64,000 nucleotides of DNA. Source: Endocalyx cinctus. Lineage: Eukaryota > Ascomycota > Sordariomycetes > Amphisphaeriales > Apiosporaceae. The stretch is taken from assembly GCA_001600455.1 (NCBI GenBank), contig BCKC01000009.1, positions 1,550,001 through 1,614,000 of the forward strand, given 5' to 3'. The notes beneath the pieces were generated by a model that worked only from the letters and a program-made list of their open reading frames with translations, had not been told where the DNA came from and did not search any database. This document shows, one piece after another, positions 1 to 10,809 of this stretch; the first letter of the stretch is position 1; every line of letters starts with the position of its first letter. The translations under genes and the position numbers were made by a program.

Positions 1-2176
1 GACGTTGTTTGGCTTGCAGTCCATTGTTTTTAGCTGTAGCTAAGGCCAGTATTTGTCGTGAATACATACCGAAATCATCGTATGGGTGTAAAGACTGTCA
101 AGTTCATTTATGTAAAAATGGGGGCTGTTGGGAGCGTTGGCATCGAATAAATTGACTGCTAGAAGGAATTTCTTTATTAGACGCGTTTTGTATGTAAAAT
201 ATATGAGGGTATTGTCAAAGTAAGACTTTCAAATATAGAAAATATCATAACTTATTGGTGGAGGTACGTGCCTTGGGAAATAATTGGTAAATTGATTTAT
301 TTTTCCATTTTCGGAGGTACAAACATGGCCCTGTCACCATACAAATTAGCTGAGGAGAAGGCCCACACACCCCTTTTTCTGATTGGCTACTGAAAAAAAG
401 ATACTTACTGACCCAGTTTCAGGGCTTAAGGGGATAAATAGATTATATTTCTCCATGCTGATCTGAGTTCTGTCTTTGTTTGATTAGAACACTTATTGAG
501 GTTACTGATCGCGGTCTCAATGGTTTTTGGGTCTGTGTCACTGCCCGATAACTTCTCGTTATCGTCCTTTTGATGTAAAGGCGTTGAATAATTATCAATA
601 TGATCTTTAGAGGCCATGTTTATGACAGGAAAACGAAGAGAACGCGTATAGTGATAATGATAATCATACTATATTTAAGACCTAGCGCCTCTGCTTTCAC
701 CATCAACTGATCTAATACGTGGTGATTGTATGAGGAAAGTGCGTATGTGGGAAATATGTACGAGGTGTGAAGGGTAAGTAACTGCATCTGGTCAGGTATT
801 TGCGCAGGGGGAAGAGGCATTGACAAAATCGGCATAGTATGCTCGCAGTGTGCTCTAAACACGCCTCAGAAAATACTTCAGCAGATCTCGCAAGGGCAGT
901 TAGACCCCCGGTCGTTTACTTGACGGGGTGCTGTTTCTTTCGCCGAACACCTCAATTCTTGAAATATATTGCATTAAGAGAGTGTATGTGGGTCAGTTGA
1001 AGAATTCATAAGTCGGTTGATGTACGTCACTCGAGGAAAGGGTCGCGATAGTGGCGATTGTGCTCTAAGGAAATAAGATTAGTAGCTAGGTTTTGTCTAC
1101 GTAACCGGGCTCACCTTATACCCCAACATACTCCCAACTCTTACAATCGCGCTTGGACTGTAAAAGACAGCTACATAACCCAAAAGCTACGGCTCATACT
1201 AAAAAAAAAAGCCCCTTTCATTTGGCCGTGGCTGCCAGCGGTACCGGTGTAGACTAGAAGAGTCTTGATGTACCTCCCCGACACCACCATAGGGGCCGAA
1301 TCACCGCCAAATTATTTATTCGAGCATATATTTTATTACATAAATAGACAGAGGTATCATACCACTCAAATGAAATGGGGGAGGCAGGTTGAACTATTTC
1401 CTAAAACTTAATACTTGTTGGGCTCTGTGTCGAGGTACCTATTGCGAGTGGCTAGAGCGCTACCGTACTTCAAATAGAATTGCCCGTGGACGCTGCTTTT
1501 GTAAGAAGAACTTTTTCTTAATAAGTTACATCAGTTAATTCATTTTTCTCATTAATAAAAATTTGTCGTTCCTTATTATAGTTTTGATGTACGGAGCTTG
1601 TATCAATGTTGATGGCTAGCTACCTAACTGAAGCTGTCTATAATATATATGTACTATGTAGAATCTGGCTGTCTGGTAAGCTGGTGCCAGGGTGTGGGGA
1701 TAGTCTGAAGTGGTAAAACAGCGCTAACCGAATTTGGACATGCAGGCATCCATATCGATAGTGTCGCGCTCAACTTTCAAACTACATCCGTGATCATCTT
1801 CATGTTGGTGACGAGAAATATAGAAATATAGTTTCTCGTCACCGTTCTGTTCACTAATTGCCCCAGCGATAAATTATTAGCTCGCGATATATTGAACATA
1901 GTTTTCTTCATAATTTGAGCTGTTCTAATTAGACACGCAGCTAGTACTTAAATACGTTTTCGCGCTCTCGCATGTGTCAACTTCCTTCCGCCAACATCGC
2001 CATATATTTATCTACCTTATCTACCATCATTTCTACCACGGATTCCCATTCCAATCTCAACTTTTTCTCTTTTCAAACGATCAAACCGATAACAGCAATA
2101 TCTCACCGATTTCTTCAGACTTGGTAATAATCCTACCTCGCTGTGATTATTATTATTTCACAGCCTCACCTTCAAC
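1..2176. other. Intergenic region upstream of TAF7; no supported gene
   Basis: No convincing gene is visible. A 63-codon frame on the minus strand (426-617) opens with ATG, but it has no recognisable domain and no supporting context. The region is AT-rich. It contains a perfect 12-bp inverted repeat at 1807-1843, about 330 bp before the TAF7 start. The stretch just before TAF7 (about 1970-2170) is pyrimidine-rich, as fungal promoters and 5' leaders often are. Confidence 0.6.
1807..1843. repeat. Perfect 12-bp inverted repeat with 13-nt loop
   Basis: The arms GGTGACGAGAAA (1807-1818) and TTTCTCGTCACC (1832-1843) are exact reverse complements around an AT-rich 13-nt spacer. It lies upstream of the TAF7 gene. 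It could be a regulatory palindrome or the remnant of a small inverted-repeat element; the sequence alone does not decide. Confidence 0.7.
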
Positions 2177-3790
2177 ATGGCGTCCAACAACGCGAAGCCC
2201 GTATTGAAGCTCGATACAAATAATCAGATGCCACCTCCTACCGCAACGGGAACTCCAGCGACCGAGACTCCTAGACCTATACTCAAACTAAATACCGGCG
2301 CACGTCAAAGTTCCTTTAGCGGCGATGGTGCCACCCCTACTCCTTCGGGCGAGAAAAAGACAATCAAGATTAGACTTAGTAGCCAACCCAACACACCCTC
2401 GGCTACATCTGCCGTACAAAGTCCCAACATGACAAAAACCAAAGCTGGGAGAACCTTGAAACCCAGCGCCAAACTTGCTGAGTCAAGAAAACGTAATTTG
2501 GATGACAGCGACGAGGATCGACCCATGGCGAGTTCTCGCTCTGATCCTGCACGTCCAAACAAGATGATCAAGATCAGGCCATCTGTGAAAACCAATATGT
2601 CGAATACTGTATATCCTGTGCAGACTCCCGTCAGCGCTATCCGATTCAGACCTAAAGGCGATCCCGTGAACCGAAAGCCTGGGGATGCATATGATTCCGA
2701 AGCTGAGGACATGGAGGTAGACCCCATACGGGAGTCAACTTTTATCCTCCGTGTCATGCCTGGCGCGCCTTGCGAGTACTTGCGAAAGGCCATATCGGAG
2801 AATACCATTGGGATTCCGGCAGCAAATAACGGCGCCGATTTTGCTGTGCAATTTCTCGATACGAAAGAACGTCGGGCTATGGTTACTATAAATGGTATTC
2901 GATACGCCGCTGTTCTCGTCGGCCTACCTACCGTGACCGAAGCTATGAAGACTTGGGATAGGAAGAATCTCATGAAGAACTCCGACGTTACAGAAATGCT
3001 TCTTTGTTTCGACGTAGTCAAGAATGAGATTGAGGCGAAGACGATACCCTTACCTGATATGGTTGCGAAAAATGACCTCAAATGGCCTCACGGAATCACA
3101 CCGCCTATGCACGACGCTGTTAACCGCAGGTTCAGAAGGACGATCACAGAAAAGCAGTGGGAAAATGCCAGTACACAGACGCAAAAGCTCCTGGACGACG
3201 ATGCCGCGGCCCTAGAAACTTCGTTTGAATTTATCAACGATGAGAATGAGGATGGAGACTACGAGGGAGACTCGGACGAAGATGCGGAAGGCGAGGTCGA
3301 GGCCGACGATTACTTCGGACAGCAGCCCATCGGCGACATGGACGTCGACGAAGACGCCGATGCCGAGGATGAGATGCTTGCCGCGCTCGAGGCAGAGCTG
3401 GACGGCGACGAGCAGATGAACGCCGCCACGCCGGGTACGCAACTCGAGGCGCCCACGCCCATGACTCTGGGCGCTACCACACCTGCCCCTGCGCCGGAAG
3501 AAGCCGTCTCCGAAGAGGACGGAGAGGAGGAGGAAGAGGAGGTATCCGAAGAAGACGAAGACGATGAAGACGACGACGACATCGACGACGAGGCACGGGC
3601 TGCTGAGAGGGAGCGTAAGGAGCAGCTCCAGGAGCTCCATGCTTTGGAGGAGCAGCTGGCTGAAGCGCAGAAGAGGCTCAAGTCAACGGTCATGCCCATG
3701 ATCATAAAGCGTGTTCACCAAAACATCGAGAACTACAAGAAAGAGATTGCGGTGAAGAAGGCATCCCTAGGAATATCTGAGGAAGACTAA
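2177..3790 (+). CDS. TAF7: TFIID subunit TAF7 (TAFII55 family)
   Basis: This single-exon gene encodes 537 residues. TAF7 is a subunit of the general transcription factor TFIID in the nucleus and contacts TAF1. The TAFII55 N-terminal domain lies at about residues 185-325. It begins with FILRVMPG and contains the typical stretches on binding an internal peptide (VTINGIRYAAVLVGLPT) and the final ITPPMHDAVNRRFR. The N-terminal ~180 residues are basic and low-complexity. After the domain comes a long Asp/Glu-rich region (about 350-470), then a C-terminal coiled coil (about 475-530). This layout matches fungal TAF7 proteins. The ATG at 2177 follows a pyrimidine-rich leader. Many reverse-strand frames here are shadows of the acidic codon runs. 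Confidence 0.9.
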   Translation: MASNNAKPVLKLDTNNQMPPPTATGTPATETPRPILKLNTGARQSSFSGDGATPTPSGEKKTIKIRLSSQPNTPSATSAVQSPNMTKTKAGRTLKPSAKLAESRKRNLDDSDEDRPMASSRSDPARPNKMIKIRPSVKTNMSNTVYPVQTPVSAIRFRPKGDPVNRKPGDAYDSEAEDMEVDPIRESTFILRVMPGAPCEYLRKAISENTIGIPAANNGADFAVQFLDTKERRAMVTINGIRYAAVLVGLPTVTEAMKTWDRKNLMKNSDVTEMLLCFDVVKNEIEAKTIPLPDMVAKNDLKWPHGITPPMHDAVNRRFRRTITEKQWENASTQTQKLLDDDAAALETSFEFINDENEDGDYEGDSDEDAEGEVEADDYFGQQPIGDMDVDEDADAEDEMLAALEAELDGDEQMNAATPGTQLEAPTPMTLGATTPAPAPEEAVSEEDGEEEEEEVSEEDEDDEDDDDIDDEARAAERERKEQLQELHALEEQLAEAQKRLKSTVMPMIIKRVHQNIENYKKEIAVKKASLGISEED

Positions 3791-4601
3791 TCTGTAGGAG
3801 ATTTGAGCAAAAAAAAAAAAGCTAGGTGTGGAATTTTTGAAAAACGGGTTCCCCCGACTCCCAGGAGGGAAAACCCTCGATTTATCTTAATGAACGGAAA
3901 GGACACAGAAAAGGTCGTGGTGTCCCTCATGATTTACGGAGTTTTGTGTTTCAGGAAAAAAGTTGGAAGGATAACAAGAAGAAAAACACGACAAAGCTGC
4001 ATTATGATACCCGAACAGGTTGGCATTTCTTGTGCTATTCATACGTTCACATATACATCGTTAGATATGCGTATCATAAATAAGATACCAAGATATCTTT
4101 ATCGTCGAGTAATATTTCTTTCCCCTCATTCTTTGAGAATCGGGATATTTGTTGTCTTTTTTTTTTTTTTTTTTTGGTCAATAGCGGGAAATATATTTTA
4201 TACCAGCTTGGTAGATGCATCTTCACGTGCTTGGCGAATTCATGACTTGATATACAAATTTTTGTTCATGTGCTACAAATTACTCATCTATGTATGTGTG
4301 TATATGTACGTTGAACAAGGTATGCCTTTCTCTTTTTATTTATGAATAGATTGGTATACATGATAGGTATGTGTACAATAATAGGCGGGCATGTTTTTTT
4401 TTTTTTCCACTAGAGGTTCAAAAAATTACATGGGAAGTAATTACCAAACCACCTAGTCTCACTTCTTCCCTCCTAACTAGATCACGAGGAAAGGGAGAGG
4501 GTTCGAGTGAGCTATTTTGCGGGGCTTGAAAGCTGGGTTATATGTGTAAAGGGTTTTTGTTCCCCCCCCCCCCCTCACCCTTTCCCATGCTCTCTCTACC
4601 T
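3791..4601. other. Intergenic region between convergent TAF7 and mL54
   Basis: This is the 3' side of both neighbouring genes. It contains homopolymer tracts (A-run near 3811, T-runs near 4159 and 4394, C-run near 4562). A 180-codon open frame beginning at 3803 is AT-rich and has no domain; I regard it as non-coding. Confidence 0.6.
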
Positions 4602-5417
4602 TTACATAGTCTTCAGGTAGTTACTCTCAACAATCTTCGCCTTCCTCTCCTTGCGCATGGCCCTGCGAAGCTCCTCGCGCGCTTCCCTCGCCTCCAGAGC
4701 CCCCTCTATCGTACCCTCCTCGTTCCCGGGGAGGTCGATCGTCTGCTGCTGCAGCGGGATCTTGGGCGCCAGAGCCTCCAGGTTACCCTCGGCAAGGAGG
4801 CGGGCCTCGAGCGCTCGTTGGCGCTTCATTGCCAGACGTCGTTGTTTTTTTGATTTAGCTATTTTTCAAGGAATCAATTGTTAGCTTTTCTCTTTTTCTT
4901 TTATTTGACCCCCTCCTTTTTATGATGACCTCTTTTTTTTTTTTTTTTTTTTGGAAGAGATAGGAAAAAACTTACAATATTCATCCGCGGCGTCGTCGAC
5001 ACCGTCTTCCTTCTCTTGCCTCGACCAAATGCATGACCACAGCCATTCCGGGTAGGCGCTATCGGCGAGGGCGACGGGGTCGGTCTTGTTCTTGAAGTAG
5101 TTCAGGCCCTGCAGCACGGTCCCCTCGACGCAGGAGGACAGGGCCGGGGTTTCGCCCGCGTCTGCTACGGGCTTGCTGAGGTCGGGAGTCTCCGACGACG
5201 ACGGTGATGATTCGGAGGTTGTAGGAGAGTCTGAGTAGGCGCGGTAGACGGTATTGGAGAAGGTACGTATTGTTGTCGTCGGACCGGTAAAGGATGGCTT
5301 TTTGTTCGAGTTGAGGACGCCGCTGATGATTTGCTCTCGTGCGCTGTTGCCGCCGCTGCGAATTGGTATTTGTCTACTTAGCGTCGAAACGCGCTGTAGA
5401 CACCGCCCGCATATCAT
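4602..5417 (-). CDS. MRPL37: Mitochondrial large ribosomal subunit protein mL54 (MRPL37 family)
   Basis: Two exons: 5417-4976 and 4858-4602. The intron has a GTAAGT donor and TAG acceptor. The joined product is 232 residues. It belongs to the fungal mitochondrial ribosomal L37/mL54 family, a component of the large mitoribosomal subunit. The family core is at the end of exon 1: the segment GLNYFKNKTDPVALADSAYP followed by EWLWS. Exon 2 continues in phase as YSKSKKQRRLAMKRQRALEA, the typical basic C-terminal part. The N-terminus is Arg/Ser-rich and suits a mitochondrial presequence. I chose the ATG at 5417; the frame extends upstream only through a TTG. The gene converges with TAF7. Confidence 0.88.
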
Positions 5418-5932
5418 GGCGAACAATTGTTAATTGTTAATTTTTTATTTATTTGATTTTGTTGTTGAGTATGTTGTGGTGGTAAGATAGTTTAATAGTA
5501 GCTACCAAATGGAAGCTCCAGAAATTTCGTTAATCAATATCGGAACATTGAAGCGCATTGGCCCGACTCCACAGGGATTGGTGGGCTGCTTAGTACCAAC
5601 CTACTTCAAACTACAAGACAGTATCATCGTCTTTATAACATTCTAATTAAAATGCAGTTGAGATCGGAAATTTTGGTCGTGTATATGTTTATTTCAAATT
5701 TATGAATAAGAATATAATACAGACATATAGACGTTCATTTGGGCTAGATGTATGAGCTAGCATTGTCTATCCCACTAATCCTGACTTCTCTCCTCATATG
5801 TCTTCCGTTGGCGCTGAACATCCCGGGGCATTTCCCCTCTGTTTTGGTTAGAACAGAACCAGTATAAACTTGAATCTTTCGTAATCTATATCCGCTGGTG
5901 TTTTGTGTGAAGGTAATATGGCGTTCCATGAT
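5418..5932. other. Intergenic region between mL54 and the complex I subunit gene
   Basis: About 515 bp serve as promoter of mL54 and 3' region of the complex I gene. The sequence is AT-rich. I see no gene, tRNA or clear repeat. Confidence 0.6.
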
Positions 5933-6349
5933 CTAAGCACCGTTCAATTCCTTCATCTTTGCGTCTGTGTAGTTGCGTTGTTCGAACAGGTAACCCCGTA
6001 TCTTGTGTTTCGAAAGGAGTTCAAGATATCTCTCTGTTCCCGTAAATTTTCTAGTCAGTTATTGTTTTTTTTTTGTCCGAATTTATTGATTAATTAGCAT
6101 AGAAGGATTCATGTAAGACGGACCTCGAAGAGCACCACACTTCTCCAGATGGTTGACACCCTCACGGTAATAGCATTTGCTCAGCTCCTCCCGCACTAGC
6201 CGTCCCATCATCACATGAACCCATTGTTCCCTCACGATGGCATCTTGGGCGGCCTTTAACTGCTTGGTGTTGTCGTAGTCCACTCCGTCAAAGGTCGGGG
6301 GAACCTTCGGCTTCTTCGCGAGGAAGGCTTCGGATTCGGGCGTCGGCAT
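5933..6349 (-). CDS. nuo-12.3: NADH:ubiquinone oxidoreductase 12.3 kDa subunit (NDUFB10/PDSW-like)
   Basis: Two exons: 6349-6124 and 6033-5933, giving 108 residues. Complex I subunits of this family sit in the membrane arm of the mitochondrial enzyme. Exon 1 carries MPTPESEAFLAKKP and the stretch LVREELSKCYYREGVNHLEK, which I recognise as the fungal 12.3 kDa subunit. It contains a Cys pair separated by about 11 residues, as in the PDSW family. The intron (GTCCGT donor, ACAG acceptor) restores a good C-terminus: LRERYLELLSKHKIRGYLFE, then QRNY and a short tail ending at the TAG at 5933. Without splicing the frame would end early in intron sequence. The gene is read in the same direction as mL54. 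Confidence 0.88.
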
Positions 6350-6863
6350 TATCTTTTATTCTTTTTGTCCGACGGGATGGGATGTTATTTAATTAATTGT
6401 CGGATTTCGAAATAGACGTTTGGATATTAATTGGTAGTCAATGGACCCTGTCGAATAGCAAGATGGCAGCTTAGGGTTGGCGGATAAGATAGTAAGTATC
6501 AATGAATTGAAGCTTTATTGCTCAAACAAGATAGGTCGTTTCTAATTGGCTATATTCAATGGATAGCAACACTCTGAAATCACGTGCTGATTGATGGGTC
6601 CGTGCGCTAAATTAGTGGATAAAGATACTATACAAAGTAGTTCTAAGTTCTACCACCTTTTTGAAGCACAACAGACCAGGCTTAGCGTACATGCTGCTTT
6701 TGCTCAGGCTCGGTTCAGCCTATCCTCAGTCACTTGACTGAGGGAAACATTTATGAAAAAGTTATGCTCAAGGAAACAGCGCTAGTAACGGCTTTCATAA
6801 CAGTCCGTTTTATGTATACTACATCGTAATAACCAGGGATTCTCCCCTCGACTTCCTGACTAA
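6350..6863. other. Intergenic region; promoter of complex I subunit and left edge of a decayed island
   Basis: No gene is visible. The left copy of the diverged inverted repeat (CATGCTGCTTTT, 6690-6701, followed by a GC-rich tail) lies here. Confidence 0.55.
6690..6726 (+). repeat. Left arm of a diverged inverted repeat pair
   Basis: CATGCTGCTTTT at 6690-6701 is the exact reverse complement of 8888-8899. Both copies continue inward into a related GC-rich tail containing GCTCAGGC / CAGCCTA. The two copies face each other about 2.2 kb apart around two broken coding regions. They may be decayed ends of an inserted element; no target-site duplication was confirmed. Confidence 0.4.
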
Positions 6864-7238
6864 ATCACCTACTCTTTATCTGCTAAGTTTAGACTACGGG
6901 CGGCTATAGAACATTGGAACGACCTCCACCGCAACCGAGAGAAACCCAAGGACGTATCGGGCTGCGACGCCGTCGTGCTCGGGTCGTTCCTTCAGGACGC
7001 GAACCGCGGTGCCGATCTTCGCAAGTGTAGCAGATGGAAAGGTTGCGGTTATCGTGAATGCCTTCTACGTATGGACCTAACGTGCCATCCTGGTTTTCCT
7101 ATTACGTTAGGTCGAGTCGCGCAACCTCTATTTCGTTATGGAAAGGACACGTATAGTATCCAAACCCGATTTAGTTGGACGATACGATATCCAGCTACCG
7201 TCGATAACAAGGATAGTCTGGACGTCTTCATTTGGTGA
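6864..7238 (+). pseudogene. Open coding relic of unknown family
   Basis: A 124-codon open frame without a good ATG start ends at the TGA at 7236. From about 6900 onward it is more GC-rich than its flanks, with codon choice that looks protein-coding. It includes WKGCGYRECLLRMDL and a Trp at its end. I do not recognise the family. Absence of a start and its place in a decayed island suggest a fragment, not a working gene. Confidence 0.3.
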
Positions 7239-7454
7239 CCGCGGAGGGTCGCGTAATTAGAAGGCATTTTCTAGTTGTTTAAAAGTATATTGAAAGTGGT
7301 CATAAATGTAAACAGGGATTTGCTAAACCATCTTATTCTGCGAGCTGCTTAAAATATATTTTTAGGTATAATCCCTAAGTGGAGGTACTGGTCACATAGG
7401 CGTACTCATAGTATACCTTCTACTGTAACCCCTTCTCTTTAGCAAAATCAATTA

Positions 7455-8467
7455 TCAAACTTCCAAAAACTCGAGAATCTTTTTAACTGCCACCAAATCA
7501 CCCTCCACAGTCCCACTCAACTCCTGACCCACCCAACCATCCGTCCATCCACTCCAAAGTCGATGATCCAAGCGTCATCCGTATCGCGGTGAATCAGGAC
7601 GTTAGCAGCCTTACCATCGCCCCATGTAACGCCGATCTGGTGTAATAAATGGACGGTCTCCTGGATTTGCGACGCCCATTTTTTCCTACGAGCTTTAGCA
7701 ATTCAAGAAACCGACTCGATGTTTTGTAACGTTGATAGATCCCAGGTATCCGAGCAGGGTATGTATTCTTGCAGCAGCCCGATGATTCTCCCGTCGTCAC
7801 CAGCTTCGACCAGGCCGAGGAGCTTTGGCACGAGAAGGGCGGATGCGTACTGAGAGGTACTAATCGTCAAAAGACAGGATAATTCTCTCTGCGAGGCGTC
7901 AACACGCAACTCGTCGCCGACTTTACAACACATTTCTCGGCCCCCCGCTAAGACGCGGGCGATATAACCGTCGCCAAGCAACTTCTGGAGGACATGGATG
8001 TCTCTAGTCGAGAACTTAGGTAAGACTAGGTCTTGATTGGCTGGAAGCTGGTATTTCAGTTCGAATTTTTCGTGCGTTATCACATCTTCGTTGCCTTTAG
8101 GAATTAACTCTGCCGTATTACTTTCCACGTTCGTGCGGAAAAAGAAAGAATATTCTTTCGGGAAGATAAGAGAATGGAGATCCGTTAAGGTGGAAGCATC
8201 CGGGGCTGGAGGCGGGGCGAACGGATCGAACAATAACCTTCCGGCTTGGACGATAGCGTCCAAAATCTGGTTAGATATTATCTCTTCCTCGTCGTCATCT
8301 CCATCCTCGACTGCGGCGTTATATTCTTCGATGAAAGAATCTTGTATCGTGTTGCTCGTAGGAGAAGGGTCCAGGTCTACCTCTATCCGTGCGTTGTTCC
8401 AGCGAATTAACAAGGTGACGCGGTCTCCGCAACCACTAGATACACTCTCGATATAGTGAATGCTCAT
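7455..8467 (-). pseudogene. Disrupted protein-kinase-like gene
   Basis: The ATG at 8467 opens 254 codons. The frame then meets a TGA at 7705-7703. Immediately after it, in the same frame, coding resumes and reaches a kinase-like catalytic core: HQIGVTWGDGKAANVLIHRD, then WIIDFG. This resembles the GD.K..N and DFG motifs of the small fungal atypical kinase family. Just after DFG a one-base loss shifts the frame, and the end (GWTDGW, then GTVEGD) lies in another frame, stopping at the TGA at 7455. The only intron that could skip the TGA would be about 26 nt, too short for fungi. Two independent breaks make this a pseudogene. The N-terminal half looks like the usual non-catalytic part of this family. 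Confidence 0.75.
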
Positions 8468-8749
8468 TATGTTCCTGTCTCTCTAAAGAAGAAGAAAAAG
8501 TATAAAAAACTTGAAGTGCAATTTGTTTGAGAAAGAAGATTGTCTTTAATATTTCAGACCCTTCTTATTATATGATTTCCCATACATCAGCCATACTGTA
8601 GCATCATTTCCCAGTGCTTGCTCCCTTGCAGCTCGAGCTATCGACGATTTGAGTGATGCTCTGGTAAGTAAACAAAGTCGCATCTGCATTTTTGTTATTT
8701 AAATCACTAAGCTGTAAGCTTTGGCCATTTACCTGTGGTCACTTATAAG

Positions 8750-8767
8750 CGACTTCTTAAGAAGTCG
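8750..8767. repeat. Perfect 18-bp palindrome
   Basis: CGACTTCTTAAGAAGTCG reads the same on both strands without a spacer. It lies 490 bp upstream of the nucleolin-like gene, inside the inverted-repeat-bounded island. Confidence 0.8.
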
Positions 8768-8861
8768 TTCTCAAAACAAAAGACTACAACGTACCGTATC
8801 TGTTACGGCGTAACACACTAAAAGTTATGCAAATTAGTCATATTTACTTATATAAAAGTGG

Positions 8862-8899
8862 AGTGTAGCTTAGGCTGGGCTCAGGCTAAAAGCAGCATG
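8862..8899 (-). repeat. Right arm of a diverged inverted repeat pair
   Basis: Read on the minus strand from 8899, this begins CATGCTGCTTTT and continues AGCCTGAGCCCAGCCTAAG. It mirrors the copy at 6690. The twelve-base core is exact and the rest is similar with gaps. Confidence 0.4.
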
Positions 8900-9257
8900 G
8901 CTCAGGTGTAATAAAACCTATCTATGAGGTACTCCGTACTTTCGCAACTTTCGCAACTTTCGCATAGCTAACAAAATAAATTGTTCACCGCCTTTGATAG
9001 CGGAGTGAATTGCCCCGCAGACTCCACTAAAAGATTGAATTTTTTTTTTCTGCCCACTAGAGAGCTGCTGCAGATAAAAAAAAAGTTTCAGAGCTCCAAC
9101 CCCAAGAAATTTTTTTTTTCCCTTCGCACATAAAAGCTGGAAAGGTCCCCTACTTTACTTGACACTCTCAAACCTTTCTTCTTATTCATTTTCCTTTCTA
9201 GAATTCCTTGTCAATTAATTAATTCTCTAGAATAATAAAAAAATCAATCACTTCATC

Positions 9258-10809
9258 ATGGGAAAAGTTAAGCAAGCTACTGGCAAGGCCGCTAAGGCTG
9301 CTGCTCCCGTCGCCGCTGTGAAGAGCGCCGATAAATCCAAGAAGTCCTCTAAGGATGTCGCTACTAAGGTAGTGAACGGCAAGAACAAGAAGAAGGTCGA
9401 AGAATCTTCCGAGTCGGAATCCGACAGCGAGGACTCTGATGACTCCGCTGACTCGGAAGATGATTCTGACGATGCTTCTGACGATTCCGAAGATGACTCT
9501 GAGGGCTCTGACAGCGACTCTTCCGAGGAAGAGAAGAAGGCCGCCCCCAAGGTTAACGGCAAGGCCGTCAACGGAAAGGTGAACGGAAAGGTCAATGGCA
9601 AGGCCAAGGCTGCCGAGAGCGATTCGTCTGAGTCGTCCGATTCTTCTGATGAGGAAGAGGACAGCGACGAAAGCGAAGATGAGAAGGCTGATGCTAAGGA
9701 GAAGGCCAAGCCTGCCGTCGCAGCCGGCAAGAAGGTTGAGAAAGAGGTATGTAATATTTATTCCTTAATTCTGACAATAAGGTTACAAAAGCTAATAATC
9801 TATATAGTCATCCGCTGATGATGATGACGACTCCGAGGAAGACTCGGACGATTCGGACGATTCAGACGACTCCGAAGAATCAGAGGCCGAGAAGAAGCCT
9901 GAGCCTTCTAAGAAACGCAAGGCCGAAGAGGAGGTTGCTACACCCTTCAAGAAGGCTAAGAACGAATCTTCGGACAAGTCATCCACCCTGTTCGTCGGTA
10001 ACCTTAGCTGGAACGTTGACGACAACACCCTATACGAGGCTTTCAAGGACTTCTCCGGTCTCACCAGCGCCCGTGTTGTCACCGACAAGGCTCAGCAGCG
10101 CTCTCGTGGTTTCGGTTACGTCGATTTCGAGGATTCCGACTCCGCCCAGGCTGCTTTTGACAAGATGAACGGCGCTGAGCTCGATGGACGCGGCATGAAC
10201 TTGGACTTCTCTAAGCCTCGTCCTGCCGGCGACGATACTCCTAACGGCCGCGCTGCCAACCGCGCTCGTCAACATGGAGACACTGTCAGCCCCGAAAGCG
10301 ATACCCTATTCGTTGGTAACCTTCCGTTTGAGGCTGATGAGAGCATGGTGTCCGACTTCTTCAGCGAGGTTGCCGAAGTCAAGAGTATCCGACTCCCTAC
10401 CGACCCGTATGTACTCCCCATTTCATAACATGACTCGTAAGGATGCTAATCATACTACAGTGATTCTGGTGATCGCAAGGGTTTTGGCTACGTTACCTTC
10501 AACTCTGTCGACGAGGCCAAGTCTGTCTTCAACGCCAAGAATGGCGCGTACATCGGTGAGGGTCGCGGAGGACGTGCTGTTCGTCTCGACTTTGCTAGCC
10601 AGAGACCTCCTCGTGATGGTTTCGGCGGAGGCCGTGGCGGTGGTCGTGGCGGTGGCCGTGGCGGCTTTGGAGGTCGTGGTGACTTCGGTGGCCGTGGCGG
10701 TGGCCGCGGCGGTGGTCGTGGAGGCTTTGGAGGACGTGGCGGCGGCCGCGGTGGCTTTGGCGGCCGCGGTGGAGGTATGTCCTTCGCGGGCAAGAAGACG
10801 ACGTTTTAA
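9258..10809 (+). CDS. NSR1: Nucleolin-like RNA-binding protein (Gar2/Nsr1 family)
   Basis: Three exons: 9258-9746, 9808-10406 and 10461-10809, giving 478 residues. Introns have GTATGT donors and TAG/CAG acceptors in matching phase. The N-terminal ~210 residues are long Ser/Asp/Glu acidic blocks separated by Lys-rich spacers. Two RRM domains follow: RNP2 LFVGNLSW and RNP1 RGFGYVDF in the first (about 222-297), LFVGNLPF and KGFGYVTF in the second (about 320-400). The C-terminus (about 410-470) is a Gly-Arg-rich RGG/GAR tail with Phe. This acidic-RRM-RRM-GAR order defines nucleolin and its yeast relatives Gar2/Nsr1, which act in pre-rRNA processing in the nucleolus. The second intron interrupts RRM2. 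Reverse-strand Pro-rich frames are shadows of the RGG codons. Confidence 0.92.

Larger units (their letters stand above)
8468..9257. other. Intergenic region upstream of the nucleolin-like gene
   Basis: It contains an exact 18-bp palindrome (8750-8767), the right arm of the inverted repeat (8888-8899), a TACTCCGTA site (8930-8938) and a direct repeat of TTTCGCAAC near 8940-8960. T-tracts and pyrimidine runs (9040-9230) precede the next start codon. No gene is visible. Confidence 0.6.

Noticed and set aside
426..617. 63-codon minus-strand frame with ATG
   Set aside because: No domain, no neighbours in operon-like order and AT-rich surroundings; too short to trust.
3212..3705. Long minus-strand frames opposite TAF7
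   Set aside because: They mirror the repetitive Asp/Glu codons of the acidic region and translate to Ser- or Val/Leu-rich text.
3803..4345. 180-codon frame after TAF7
   Set aside because: Starts inside the likely 3' UTR, is AT-rich and runs through homopolymers; no recognisable domain.
7703..7730. A 26-nt intron that would remove the TGA in the kinase-like gene
   Set aside because: Below the usual minimum for fungal introns, and the later frameshift would remain.
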